NCBI RefSeq assembly: GCF_003664645.1
Contig: NZ_RCHC01000018.1
Span: forward strand, 1-64,000
Direction: 5' to 3'
From: Acinetobacter chengduensis
GTDB taxonomy: Bacteria; Pseudomonadota; Gammaproteobacteria; Pseudomonadales; Moraxellaceae
Length of the DNA stretch: 64,000 nucleotides
Shown here: in pieces, positions 28,689 to 37,085 of the stretch
Position numbering within the stretch: position 1 is the first letter of the stretch
Layout: each line of letters starts with the position of its first letter
Notes under the pieces: model-generated
Told to the model about the DNA's origin: nothing
What the model saw: the letters and a program-made list of their open reading frames with translations, nothing else
Databases searched by the model: none
Made by a program: the position numbers and the translations under genes

Positions 28689-29658
28689 TCTTTTCTCGCC
28701 AACTGTACTTGCTCAGTCAGTACTTGCCACCACATTAGTTGTGACAAGCGGGTTGAGTCAGGCGAATCTGTCTGCTCAAGCACAGATGCCAATCATGTTG
28801 GATCAGCAACATTCACATCATAATATGATGGATATGGAGTCCGTATCTGAACCGAAGGCGGTTATGAGTGCGGACATGGCAATGTCAGAGCATTCTTCAT
28901 CGTATAATCAAGTAACACATCAGCAGGGTAAGTCAGATTCATTGCAACATAGCGATGAGCAAATGCCACATGAAGGGCATGATCACCGTAAAGAACATGG
29001 CGCTCAGGTTTATGCCGTGACAACGCTTGATAGCCAATGGCAGCTAAATAATGATGATCAGGCAATGTGGAAAACCGAGTTTGAAACAAAAATAGGAACT
29101 GATGAAAATAAGGTTTTTTTTAAACTTCATGCAGATAAGGCCGAATCAGAAGATCTGGACTTAGAGGCAAAATTGTTGTACAGCCGTATGATTTCGGACT
29201 TTTGGGACGCACAAGTAGGTGTGCAGTACCGCGCTGAAAAGGTGCAACTAAATGCACAGAATAAAGACACGGAAGAAAATCTAGATGCGGTATTTGGTTT
29301 ACATGGGCTTGCGCCATATTTCTTTGAAACCGATGCTTATTTTTATGTAGGCGCAGATCAATACGCTGCATTTAGTTTGGAAACTGAGCGAGACTTATTG
29401 TTAACGCAGAAGTTGATTTTAAAGCCCTATTTAGATTTAACCGTTATTTTCAGTGATGAATCTAAATATGCCCAAAAAACTGGCTTAAGTCGTGCGACTG
29501 CTGGTTTAGAGGCACGTTATGAAATCAGTAAAAAAGTGATGCCTTATTTAGGTATTGCTTATGAATATAGCCAAGGTCATGCAGAAAATTTGTGGCAAGC
29601 AAAAGCTCCATCTGATCAAGCATGGTTATATGGTGCGGGTATACGGTTTAAATTTTAA
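28675..29658 (+). CDS. copB: Copper-resistance outer-membrane protein CopB
   Basis: 327-residue CopB-family outer-membrane protein. An N-terminal signal is followed by a Met/His-rich segment (DQQHSHHNMMDM, HEGHDHRKEHG) and a C-terminal beta-barrel with family features: YAVTTLDSQWQLNNDD, a segment like KLLYSRMISDFWDAQVGVQ, and the terminal LYGAGIRFKF ending in Phe. Start at ATG 28675 is supported by GAAGGAGAAG just upstream. Terminal gene of the copper operon. Confidence 0.92.
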   Translation: MYNINLFSPTVLAQSVLATTLVVTSGLSQANLSAQAQMPIMLDQQHSHHNMMDMESVSEPKAVMSADMAMSEHSSSYNQVTHQQGKSDSLQHSDEQMPHEGHDHRKEHGAQVYAVTTLDSQWQLNNDDQAMWKTEFETKIGTDENKVFFKLHADKAESEDLDLEAKLLYSRMISDFWDAQVGVQYRAEKVQLNAQNKDTEENLDAVFGLHGLAPYFFETDAYFYVGADQYAAFSLETERDLLLTQKLILKPYLDLTVIFSDESKYAQKTGLSRATAGLEARYEISKKVMPYLGIAYEYSQGHAENLWQAKAPSDQAWLYGAGIRFKF

Positions 29659-29694
29659 ACCTAATATACGTATCAACTTGGCTTGAATTTGTAT

Positions 29695-29736
29695 AGGTCT
29701 TTGAATACATAAATTCAAAGGCCTACTTTTTGTAGG
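29695..29736 (+). terminator. Terminator after copB
   Basis: Stem 29695-29706 with 29713-29724 (AGGTCTTTGAAT-like arms), followed by a second small hairpin CCTAC/GTAGG and T-rich sequence. Confidence 0.6.
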
Positions 29737-29807
29737 TTTATTTTAGGTCATGAAATGTAAAAAATGCCCTAAAATGTCTCAAAAATAGTTATGATTGCAC
29801 CATTAGA

Positions 29808-29873
29808 AGGAGGAACGACCTCCCTCATTTTTGCCTAATGTAAATATGAGAAAAATCGTCAGGACGACCTGAC
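29808..29873 (+). promoter_or_regulatory. Guanidine-II (mini-ykkC) riboswitch
   Basis: Two hairpins with the diagnostic ACGA loop: GGAGG-AACGA-CCTCC (29809-29823) and GTCAGG-ACGA-CCTGAC (29858-29873), separated by 34 nt. The ribosome site AAGGAG (29881-29886) of the downstream SMR gene lies eight bases after the second stem. This is the mini-ykkC layout known to switch translation on with guanidinium. The first loop has one extra A compared with the strict ACGR tetraloop. Confidence 0.82.
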
Positions 29874-29894
29874 TCTATAGAAGGAGCAGGCATC

Positions 29895-30212
29895 GTGGCT
29901 TGGATAGTTCTCGTTTTTGCAGGTGTTTTTGAAATTATTTGGGCATATACCATGAAAATGTCCGAAGGTTTTACAAAACTTGGTCCTAGTATTATTACAT
30001 TGATTTTCATGGTATTAAGCTTTGGCATGTTAGCTTACGCCATGCGAAGCTTGCCTTTGGGAACAGCTTATACTATTTGGACAGGCATTGGCGCGATAGG
30101 TTCTTTTGCTGTCGGAATTTTTGTTTTAGGTGAACCAGCTACCGCTTTGCGGATGTTGGCTGCAATACTGATTGTTTCAGGCTTGGTGCTAATGAAACTT
30201 TCATCGTCTTAA
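29895..30212 (+). CDS. SMR-family guanidinium exporter (Gdx/SugE type), copy 1
   Basis: 105-residue four-helix small multidrug resistance protein of the SugE/Gdx subgroup, expected to exchange guanidinium for protons. The central ion-coupling residue Glu13 is in AGVFEIIWAY. Subgroup markers include MKMSEGFTKL and PLGTAYTIWTGIGAIG. The GTG start has AAGGAGCAGG just upstream, next to the riboswitch. A second related gene follows. Confidence 0.9.
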   Translation: MAWIVLVFAGVFEIIWAYTMKMSEGFTKLGPSIITLIFMVLSFGMLAYAMRSLPLGTAYTIWTGIGAIGSFAVGIFVLGEPATALRMLAAILIVSGLVLMKLSSS

Positions 30213-30222
30213 TATGTATTTT

Positions 30223-30256
30223 AAGTGTCATCTCAAATTGAGCTGGCACTTTTTTG
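30223..30256 (+). terminator. Hairpin with T-run between the two SMR genes
   Basis: AAGTG..CTCAA (30223-30236) pairs with TTGAG..CACTT (30238-30251), with a T-run. It could attenuate expression of the second gene. Confidence 0.65.
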
Positions 30257-30300
30257 TATCAATTTTTTACATTTTAATTGTTCAACAGGGTAAGGGTAGA

Positions 30301-30618
30301 ATGGCTTGGGTTGTATTGATTGTGGCGGGTATGTTGGAAGTGGTTTGGGCATATTGTATGAAAGTGTCCGATGGATTCACTAAGCTCACCCCAAGTCTAT
30401 TGACGCTCATTTTTATGATCGCGAGTTTTGCTTTATTGTCTTATGCCATGAAGTCTTTGCCCTTAGGTACAGCCTATACCGTTTGGACTGGAATTGGTGC
30501 AGTAGGCTCATTTGCGGTGGGTATTATATTTTTAGGAGAGCCAGCCTCTGCCATGCGAATGCTGGCAGCCGTTTTGATTATTTCAGGATTAGTGCTGATG
30601 AAGCTCTCTTCAGCTTAA
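30301..30618 (+). CDS. SMR-family guanidinium exporter (Gdx/SugE type), copy 2
   Basis: 105-residue paralogue of the upstream exporter with Glu13 in AGMLEVVWAY, MKVSDGFTKL and PLGTAYTVWTGIGAVG. The reading frame stays open upstream, but GGGTAAGGG at 30287-30295 and conservation with copy 1 place the start at ATG 30301. The pair may function as two homodimers or as a heterodimer as in YkkC/YkkD; sequence alone does not decide. It probably shares the riboswitch-controlled transcript, though a terminator-like hairpin lies between. Confidence 0.9.
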   Translation: MAWVVLIVAGMLEVVWAYCMKVSDGFTKLTPSLLTLIFMIASFALLSYAMKSLPLGTAYTVWTGIGAVGSFAVGIIFLGEPASAMRMLAAVLIISGLVLMKLSSA

Positions 30619-30695
30619 AGTGAAAGCCAGACAAAAGGCATAAATGATGTTAACGCTGAGATTGAATATTGACAAACATAACGACTTTTAAAAAT

Positions 30696-30704
30696 TGATA
30701 TAAA
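30696..30704 (+). promoter_or_regulatory. Possible extended -10 promoter for the NERD gene
   Basis: TGA followed by TATAAA, 56 bp upstream of the start codon. A TTGACA at 30669 is too far away to be its -35. Confidence 0.35.
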
Positions 30705-30759
30705 ATAATGAATTATAGGTATATGATGCTGTTGAATAAATAATACTCAATATAGATAA

Positions 30760-31428
30760 ATGAATATTACACAAATGTTGATGCCTTTATTTGCCCAAAT
30801 GTGGTGGCTGATTCTGTTTATGGTTCTCGTAGGCTTATTTAAAGCATTTAAGCCTTTTTTGAAGGGAAAGTTCGGCGAGTTCGCAGTGAGTGTACATGTC
30901 AAACTTTATTTAAATAAAGAACAATATATATTATTAAATGATTGCACATTCCCTGATGAACAAAATCAGACCACGCAAATAGATCATATTTTATTAAGTC
31001 CTTTTGGTATTTTTGTGGTGGAAACTAAAAACTATAAGGGTTGGATTTTTGGCGGTGAGCGTCAAAAAATGTGGACACAAAAGATCTATAAACAGAGCTA
31101 TAAATTTCAAAATCCATTGCATCAAAATTATAAGCATCAGAAAGTTTTACAACAGATTTTGAACGATATTGTAGAGCCAGATTTGATTCATTCGATCGTG
31201 GTTTTTATGCCTGACTGTGAGTTTAAAACAGCCATGCCTGACAATGTATTTCGTGGCGCACGCTGGACAGATTATGTGAAGACCTTCCAACAACCCTGTA
31301 TATCCGCAATGAAAATCAAACGTATTCAGCGCCGCTTAGAACAGGAAGTTTTAGAAAAATCTTGGAAAACACAGCGTCAACATGTAAAGAATGTACAGCA
31401 GGCACGGCAAGATCGTTCCATGAAGTGA
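30760..31428 (+). CDS. NERD-domain (nuclease-related) membrane-anchored protein
   Basis: 222-residue protein with an N-terminal transmembrane segment (about residues 10-30, MWWLILFMVLVGLF) followed by a NERD domain. The domain shows KFGEFAVSVH, TQIDHILLSPFGIFVVETKNYKG (Asp and Glu-x-Lys, matching a PD-(D/E)XK-type core) and the conserved QNPLHQNYKHQKVL region. NERD proteins are thought to act on nucleic acids, but substrates are mostly unknown. The start codon lacks a strong ribosome site. It has no obvious operon partner. Confidence 0.85.
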   Translation: MNITQMLMPLFAQMWWLILFMVLVGLFKAFKPFLKGKFGEFAVSVHVKLYLNKEQYILLNDCTFPDEQNQTTQIDHILLSPFGIFVVETKNYKGWIFGGERQKMWTQKIYKQSYKFQNPLHQNYKHQKVLQQILNDIVEPDLIHSIVVFMPDCEFKTAMPDNVFRGARWTDYVKTFQQPCISAMKIKRIQRRLEQEVLEKSWKTQRQHVKNVQQARQDRSMK

Positions 31429-31525
31429 ATGCTCGCTGAGGCAATGGTGATATCATCGCTGTTTGTGCTTTGCCGTTCTTTTGTTATGATGCGAGGCAAT
31501 AATAATAAACTGAAAAACACAACAA

Positions 31526-31891
31526 ATGACTACAGCCAACCTAGCAAATTTATTTTTACAGGCCTCAGAGAACCCGGAATTAACGCCAGTATTTTTACAG
31601 CAGTTATTAAACGTAGAAATCTACGCCTTAGGTTCTGAGCAAGTCAATGGGCGCTATCAATTTCGAATGTTACAAACAGAGCAGGGGGAACAGGCAATCC
31701 CGTTCTTTTTATCTAAAGAGATGATTTATGCAGATTTAGGTGATGAGCCTTTTGTACATTTGCCCGCACGAAAATTGTTTGAAATCACGCAAGGTGCAAT
31801 ATTGGTTCTGAATCCAACTTCAGATGTTTCCAAAGAGTTTTCGCCACTAGAAATAGACTTTTTGCTACAGACAATGCCCCACGTGTGTTAA
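31526..31891 (+). CDS. SseB-like small protein
   Basis: 121-residue cytoplasmic protein resembling the N-terminal domain of SseB-family proteins: LANLFLQASENPELTPVFLQ near the start, a middle GEQAIPFFLSKEM segment, and ARKLFEITQGAILVLNPTSD. Function is unknown; SseB was named for serine-sensitivity phenotypes in E. coli. Lies 97 bp after the NERD gene, with a bidirectional terminator after it. Confidence 0.65.
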   Translation: MTTANLANLFLQASENPELTPVFLQQLLNVEIYALGSEQVNGRYQFRMLQTEQGEQAIPFFLSKEMIYADLGDEPFVHLPARKLFEITQGAILVLNPTSDVSKEFSPLEIDFLLQTMPHVC

Positions 31892-31910
31892 ATGATATAT
31901 AGCTCAAAAT

Positions 31911-31940
31911 AAAAAAGGCCCTTCCGTTCGAAGGGCTTTT
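31911..31940. terminator. Bidirectional terminator between SseB-like gene and dusC
   Basis: GCCCTTC (31918-31924) pairs with GAAGGGC (31930-31936), flanked by an A-run and T-run, between convergent genes. Confidence 0.75.
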
Positions 31941-31942
31941 GC

Positions 31943-32875
31943 TTATTGATGCTGTTGGAGCTTTAGTACAATATCAGCCAGTGGTTTAACTTTTTTCACG
32001 TCATCCCAAAGAAGCTTAGCTTCAGGATAATGTTTGGACATCATGCCAAGCCATTGTTTATAACGTCCCACCATATTGATTTCTTTCTTGTAGGGGCCAC
32101 TCAGGAAGCGGATTTGGAGCTGAATCAGTTCGTCCCATGTAATGAGCGCATCATCGGTATTTTTACGAATGCACTGTGTAATATCTGGTGTTGTTACGGC
32201 TGCGCGCCCAATCATTAAATCTTCACAGCCAGATTCTAGCTGACACTGTTTAGCATCCGCATTGGTCCAAATTTCACCATTGGCGATCACATTAATTTTT
32301 AAGCTTTCGCGAATGGGTTGCAGTAAGTCCCAAAATGCAGGCGGGGTATAACCATCGGCTTTTGTACGTGCGTGAACCGTTACCCATGTAGCACCAGCAT
32401 CTTCAATTGCATGCGCATTTTCTAAGGTAAAGTTGCGATCGAGATAACCGAGACGCATTTTCGCTGACACAGGAATATGTGCAGGCACAGCATCACGTAC
32501 AGCTTTTACCAATTCATGCACGACTTCTGGCTCATCCAACAGTACAGAGCCGCCACGATGGCAATTTACAGTTTTAGCCGGACAGCCAAAGTTCATGTCA
32601 ATTGCTGGCGCCCCGAGTTCTACTGCTCGTACCGCATTGGCAGCCAGCATGTGTGGATTATTTCCTAAAAATTGCACATGTACAGGTGTGCCTGAGGCTG
32701 TTTTACCTTCGGTTAATAGTTCAGGGCAATAGCTATGATAGACGTGGTCAGGCAAGACAGAATCAGTCACACGAATGAACTCAGTTACACACCAGTCAAA
32801 GCTTCCGACGGATGTGAGTACATCACGCATAATAGGATCTGTTAAGCCTTCCATGGGCGCAAGAACAAGTTTCAA
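31943..32875 (-). CDS. dusC: tRNA-dihydrouridine(16) synthase DusC
   Basis: FMN-dependent TIM-barrel enzyme reducing uridine to dihydrouridine in tRNA. The 310-residue protein opens with LAPMEGLTDPIMRD and contains the catalytic Cys in DMNFGCPAKTVNCHRGG, KMRLGYLD, VHARTKADGY and NGEIWT. The APMEG start and the short length fit DusC better than DusA or DusB. It is downstream of the pilin cluster but separated by a terminator. Confidence 0.9.
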   Translation of the reverse strand: MKLVLAPMEGLTDPIMRDVLTSVGSFDWCVTEFIRVTDSVLPDHVYHSYCPELLTEGKTASGTPVHVQFLGNNPHMLAANAVRAVELGAPAIDMNFGCPAKTVNCHRGGSVLLDEPEVVHELVKAVRDAVPAHIPVSAKMRLGYLDRNFTLENAHAIEDAGATWVTVHARTKADGYTPPAFWDLLQPIRESLKINVIANGEIWTNADAKQCQLESGCEDLMIGRAAVTTPDITQCIRKNTDDALITWDELIQLQIRFLSGPYKKEINMVGRYKQWLGMMSKHYPEAKLLWDDVKKVKPLADIVLKLQQHQ

Positions 32876-32980
32876 TGTGACCTGCCTATGTCATAAAATC
32901 GAAGGCTGTTATACGGTTTTTTGCTGATGATGTCTAGCAATGTGCAGGATATTTCCATATCTATTCTTATTACATTGGCA

Positions 32981-33017
32981 TAAAAAAGCCTGCTCAATCA
33001 CTTGGAATGAGCAGGCT
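32981..33017 (-). terminator. Terminator of the pilin cluster
   Basis: Perfect 10-bp stem (32987-32996 with 33008-33017); on the minus strand it is followed by a six-T run. It ends transcription just before dusC. Confidence 0.85.
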
Positions 33018-33028
33018 GTATACGGATT

Positions 33029-35527
33029 TCACAGGTATCTAGACCATTGTACTTTAGAGCTTGCTGCTTTTAAGCCATTGCCTGTATTTGGTGTACCTGA
33101 TCCATCGCTATTTTTAGATGGGACCGTAATTTTTGTGCCACCCATCACGTGGTTAGCAATCAGACCGCCATCTACACCTTGAGTCGCAATATTGCCTATA
33201 ATAGCATTGGCATTATTTGTAATCCCGCAGGCTGCAGAGGTTGTTACGCCTTTACGACTTAGCACATCGCCATAAATTCGGGTACATGCACCAATATGAA
33301 TTTGATCATTTGCCATTAATGCTACACGGCCTAAATCTAATTTATCAATTGACTTACCGTCAATAGTGACTTTTTTATTGGTTTGATCAGGATTTTTGTC
33401 CATATTTAAAAGGAATTCATTGTCATTTTTACACAGGTTCACTGGTACTAAATAGCGCTCTGACAATGTTGTTGGTGTTGTCGCAGTAATTGTAAGATCA
33501 ATGTTATTTACGGTTTTTAAACGGCGGTTACAGATCAAACCAACTTTGTCGGCACCTTCACGTACAACTTCATAAGGGGCATAAATACGCGGAGAGAAGG
33601 CGATAGACCAAATTTCTCCTTCTGCTAAGAAGCTATTGGTATAGGCATTCGTTAAGCTGTCAGCTTGCCAGTTGGCTGCGCCTGCGAACTCTAAAGTACC
33701 TTCAAAATACATGATCCCAGGTGCGAGTGTGGCATTGTCCAGTGAAGATGGATTCATAATCGAGCGTACACGCCATCTATTTAAAATATTGCCATAACCG
33801 TAATCGTCATCTATTCCTAGGGTTTTGCCAATACTAATTCGAGGCAGATAACCAATGATTTCACTGCTGCATTTTCCATTGGTCACAGTAAGACAAATCG
33901 CTCCAGTATAAGTTTTTCCATTAAATGTATAATCACCGATTGAAAAGCCTTGAGAGTTGATAGATTGTTTAGTTCCATCGGCATTCAAAATATATTGACT
34001 ATTATTTTCATAAATATAAGTCAGCGTATTCGCTTTGTTTTTTAATTGGTTGAGGTATACGCGGTCAAACTTGCCACTTTTAGTGAAAATATAGTTGGCT
34101 TCTTGTTTGTAGACGGTTACATCAACTTTAGTTTCAAATGCTGTACTGTCACTAATACCTTTCCGTATGCCTTGCTCATTAATGGTCACAGTTGGAGCTG
34201 TCATTACATTAAAAAATGGAGAAAGCTGAGTTTGTTTCTTATAAGTAGAACCGGATGTAGCAAACAAAGAAACATCAATATCTGAGCCAACGACATAAAT
34301 ATCTTTTGCACTTGCTCCAAGCCCAATCACTTGAACTTTTCCTGCAGATTTAATATGACCAGCATTGCTACCAGTATGCACTTCAACATTACCTTTTGCT
34401 GTAATGTCATCGGTTTTACCACCTAGCCACAGCTCAACAGCTCCTAATGTTTCTATGTTTTTAGCGCGGGCATTAACTCCTGTTACAGTAACTTTTCCGC
34501 CAGCTTTAATATTACCTGCTGTATTATCGGTGTGAATCTCAACTTCACCTTTAGCAAAAATATCTTGTGATTTACTTCCAGTCCATAAAGAAACATCTTT
34601 ATTCGATTCAATTTTTCCAGCTGTAGCCCCAGTGTTGAGACTGACCCAGCCATTGGCTTTAATATCTTTTACTGTTGAAGCGCTGATGGTCACATTGCCC
34701 ATGGTTTCAATATTGTCTGCTTTAGACCAGCCACTAAGCTCGACGTTGCCAATGGATTGAATATTTTTAGCTGTTGCACTTGTATAGAGAGTTACAGTGC
34801 TCAGCGCTTTGATATCTCCAAAATTATCGCCTGTTAATAATGTAACTTTTCCTCTCGAAGTGACATTAATAATGGCATCACCGCAGTTTTGAGCGCCACA
34901 ATCGATGTATACATCTCCAGTTGCATTGATATTCAGCTCAGAAATATTTTTGGTTTTAAATAGAAGATTGAGAGCGAGGCTGCCGTCAACATTGAGTGTC
35001 ACTTTGGCATTTGGTGATTCAGACTCGATTAACGTCGCCCCTGTAAATACGGTGTTGCCACCGAAGTTAATTGCGCTATTTTCGCTGACAACAGCAACTG
35101 TTCCATTAGTTAAGGTCAAATTATAGATTACTTCAATAGTCGTTGCCGCTTGAGAGCTTAAGTTGTTTGAACTGATATTTGCAGTAACCGTACAGGCTGC
35201 TCCTTCAGTTGTACAGCCGGAAACACGGATATTTTTGGCAATAATTTCTTTTTTGTTTGCATCAGATCTTAGGGTAATGCTTCGCCCGTTCAATGCTGGA
35301 ATATTCGTTGCATTTATTTTGCCCTGATTCAATAAATATTCTTTAAATGCACTTACACCAGCCCAGCCCATAAGCTGTGCATTGGTTTGTGCGTGAGCTG
35401 CCACACCTGCTTCACGGTTAGTGACTAAGGTTTTTGCGACAGTTGCTGTAAGCAGCATGACAGTGATGCCAATGAGCAATACTAGAAGTACGGTTGCCAT
35501 GCCTTGCTGTTTTTTTAAAGTATGCAT
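33029..35527 (-). CDS. Large PilX/GspK-like minor pilin with beta-solenoid repeats
   Basis: 832-residue protein, far larger than ordinary PilX (about 200). The N-terminus KKQQGMATVLLVLLIGITVMLL resembles a class III prepilin-type signal with Gly-Met at the cleavage position and no Glu5, as in GspK/PilX tip proteins. Residues 238-408 consist of ten 17-18-residue repeats (type: DIKANGWVSLNTGATAG), the rung size of bactofilin-like beta-helices. The rest (410-832) contains several Cys and no recognised enzyme motif. Last gene of the five-gene pilin cluster; strong ribosome site GAGGGATGAG. It could be a tip adhesin, which is inference. Confidence 0.75.
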   Translation of the reverse strand: MHTLKKQQGMATVLLVLLIGITVMLLTATVAKTLVTNREAGVAAHAQTNAQLMGWAGVSAFKEYLLNQGKINATNIPALNGRSITLRSDANKKEIIAKNIRVSGCTTEGAACTVTANISSNNLSSQAATTIEVIYNLTLTNGTVAVVSENSAINFGGNTVFTGATLIESESPNAKVTLNVDGSLALNLLFKTKNISELNINATGDVYIDCGAQNCGDAIINVTSRGKVTLLTGDNFGDIKALSTVTLYTSATAKNIQSIGNVELSGWSKADNIETMGNVTISASTVKDIKANGWVSLNTGATAGKIESNKDVSLWTGSKSQDIFAKGEVEIHTDNTAGNIKAGGKVTVTGVNARAKNIETLGAVELWLGGKTDDITAKGNVEVHTGSNAGHIKSAGKVQVIGLGASAKDIYVVGSDIDVSLFATSGSTYKKQTQLSPFFNVMTAPTVTINEQGIRKGISDSTAFETKVDVTVYKQEANYIFTKSGKFDRVYLNQLKNKANTLTYIYENNSQYILNADGTKQSINSQGFSIGDYTFNGKTYTGAICLTVTNGKCSSEIIGYLPRISIGKTLGIDDDYGYGNILNRWRVRSIMNPSSLDNATLAPGIMYFEGTLEFAGAANWQADSLTNAYTNSFLAEGEIWSIAFSPRIYAPYEVVREGADKVGLICNRRLKTVNNIDLTITATTPTTLSERYLVPVNLCKNDNEFLLNMDKNPDQTNKKVTIDGKSIDKLDLGRVALMANDQIHIGACTRIYGDVLSRKGVTTSAACGITNNANAIIGNIATQGVDGGLIANHVMGGTKITVPSKNSDGSGTPNTGNGLKAASSKVQWSRYL

Positions 35528-35544
35528 TGCTCATCCCTCACTTT

Positions 35545-36177
35545 CTAAGTTGAAGTTATATTGTTAAGACAGATTACATTTTGAATATTTTGACCAATTC
35601 CAGTCATATACTGGCGTGTTGCTGTGAGTGTAATTTGCTTTAGCCCAGTGCCAGATGCTTTTTCAATACCAAATGGGGAGCATCCAGTGCCTGATGTAAT
35701 CGCATATTGATAAATAGGTGTAGCTGTACTATTTCTTATGGCTATAATGGATTGATCTTTTTCCCATGTTCCAGATGTAATAGCTTCTGTCGTACCACAC
35801 GCTGTTTTTTTCAAAAGGACAAGACGATGAATTTTTTGTCCATCTTCTGTTGTAACAACCTCGCCAATTCCCTTACATTCATAGGAAAGTGGTGTTGTAT
35901 TAATTTCTTTCACTGAACGCCAAAAAATTGCTGGATTACCAGAATATGTGCCTGAATCAATATCCGATTGTTGACCAGAGCCGAAGCCGGCATTTTGGAC
36001 ATATTTTTGAATAGTTAACATACCGGATTGTAATTGTGCATCGTATTCGGCATCTTGCGTTGAACTTACACTCACTTGAGTTAGCTGTTTAAACAACATG
36101 AGCATGGTGACCATACACAGCATGGCAATTACTATTCCAACAAGTAGTTCGATAATCGTAAAACCATTTTTTGGCAT
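35545..36177 (-). CDS. PilW/PulJ-like minor pilin
   Basis: 210-residue prepilin: class III signal NGFTIIELLVGIVIA with the conserved Glu5, then a PilW-like domain with YDAQLQSGMLTIQKYVQNAGFG, the segment typical of PilW/GspJ. Three Cys in the C-terminal half could form a disulfide. GGGAG precedes the ATG. It lies three bases after pilV and 17 bp before the large PilX-like gene. Confidence 0.85.
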   Translation of the reverse strand: MPKNGFTIIELLVGIVIAMLCMVTMLMLFKQLTQVSVSSTQDAEYDAQLQSGMLTIQKYVQNAGFGSGQQSDIDSGTYSGNPAIFWRSVKEINTTPLSYECKGIGEVVTTEDGQKIHRLVLLKKTACGTTEAITSGTWEKDQSIIAIRNSTATPIYQYAITSGTGCSPFGIEKASGTGLKQITLTATRQYMTGIGQNIQNVICLNNITST

Positions 36178-36180
36178 GAT

Positions 36181-36594
36181 TTATCTCCCGACCATATAAC
36201 AGTTATCACTTGCCGTTCCATTTGCACAAGTCTGAGCTTCAGCAAGAGTTGTACTTACAGCAAGTACAGGCCACTCTGTTTCTGTTGTACCCATATTTAT
36301 TTTTTCAATTGCACATGCTGTGTAGTAGGTCTTGCCGGCTAATACGAAGCTGTCTTTGTTTACAGCAGTGCAAACACTACCTGTGTTAGTATTATTGAGC
36401 GCATTTTGTAATTTAGATTGCATCATATTAATAATAATAAAATTAGTATTTAGGTCTTTTTGTGCTGTCAGCATTTTACTAATTGCAGCTCCACTACCGA
36501 GAATTACGATAGAAAAAAGCATAAGGCCTACCAAGGATTCGAGTAAGGTAAAACCTTGCTCTTTATAAGATATAGATGTCAGCTGTTTCATCAT
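36181..36594 (-). CDS. PilV/GspI-like minor pilin
   Basis: 137-residue prepilin with signal YKEQGFTLLESLVGLML (Glu5 present). The body is PilV-like, with a small disulfide-capable pair of Cys (GSVCTAVNK, YTACAIEK) and a later pair (TCANGTASDNC). Two start codons are possible (36594 or 36591). It overlaps the GspH-like gene by 32 bp, so the cluster is translated as a unit. Confidence 0.82.
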   Translation of the reverse strand: MMKQLTSISYKEQGFTLLESLVGLMLFSIVILGSGAAISKMLTAQKDLNTNFIIINMMQSKLQNALNNTNTGSVCTAVNKDSFVLAGKTYYTACAIEKINMGTTETEWPVLAVSTTLAEAQTCANGTASDNCYMVGR

Positions 36595-37084
36595 TTTTTC
36601 CTACCTTAAATGCTGTTGCTAGGTCACTTGAGCACCCACTACCTGAAACAAGTACGAGTACACCAGCAGAATTAAAAGAAATACACTGAAAGCTATATGT
36701 TCCTTGTTTAATCAAAATACCTTGAGAAAGTGGAAAGGTACGTAATAAGGTATTACTGCTTGCTGATGGGCTAGAAGGAATCTCACATACATTTGTTGAG
36801 TTAAGTGCTGTACGAATAATATTTAATGTATTAGTTGTACTATCTAAACAAACGCTCACGGATGAATTGCTAATTAACTGATTATTGGTATTTCTGAGCG
36901 CTGATGCTTTCGCTTGTGTTACAGCTGTTTTAAAGGTGGTAAGTGCACTATTTACTTGGCTTCGATCGACCCAAGTGCGTGTAAGTGAAGAACCTAGCAT
37001 TAATAAAATAGAAAATAATGCGATGGTAATCATCAGCTCAATGAGCGTAAAACCTGTTTGTGTAGTTGGATGCTGTATTTTCAT
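36563..37084 (-). CDS. FimT/FimU/GspH-like minor pilin
   Basis: 173-residue pseudopilin starting with TTQTGFTLIELMITIALF, Glu5 present, then the GspH/FimT domain pattern with ALTTFKTAVTQAKASALRN and an unusually Ser/Thr-rich C-terminal half. It starts one base after the stop of the PilE-like gene. In type IV pilus minor-pilin loci this gene type initiates the PilV-W-X series, matching the order here. Confidence 0.85.
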   Translation of the reverse strand: MKIQHPTTQTGFTLIELMITIALFSILLMLGSSLTRTWVDRSQVNSALTTFKTAVTQAKASALRNTNNQLISNSSVSVCLDSTTNTLNIIRTALNSTNVCEIPSSPSASSNTLLRTFPLSQGILIKQGTYSFQCISFNSAGVLVLVSGSGCSSDLATAFKVGKNDETADIYIL

Positions 37085-37085
37085 A

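Noticed and set aside
31429..31638. 69-codon open frame after the NERD gene
   Set aside because: It overlaps the better-supported SseB-like gene in another frame and has no ribosome site.
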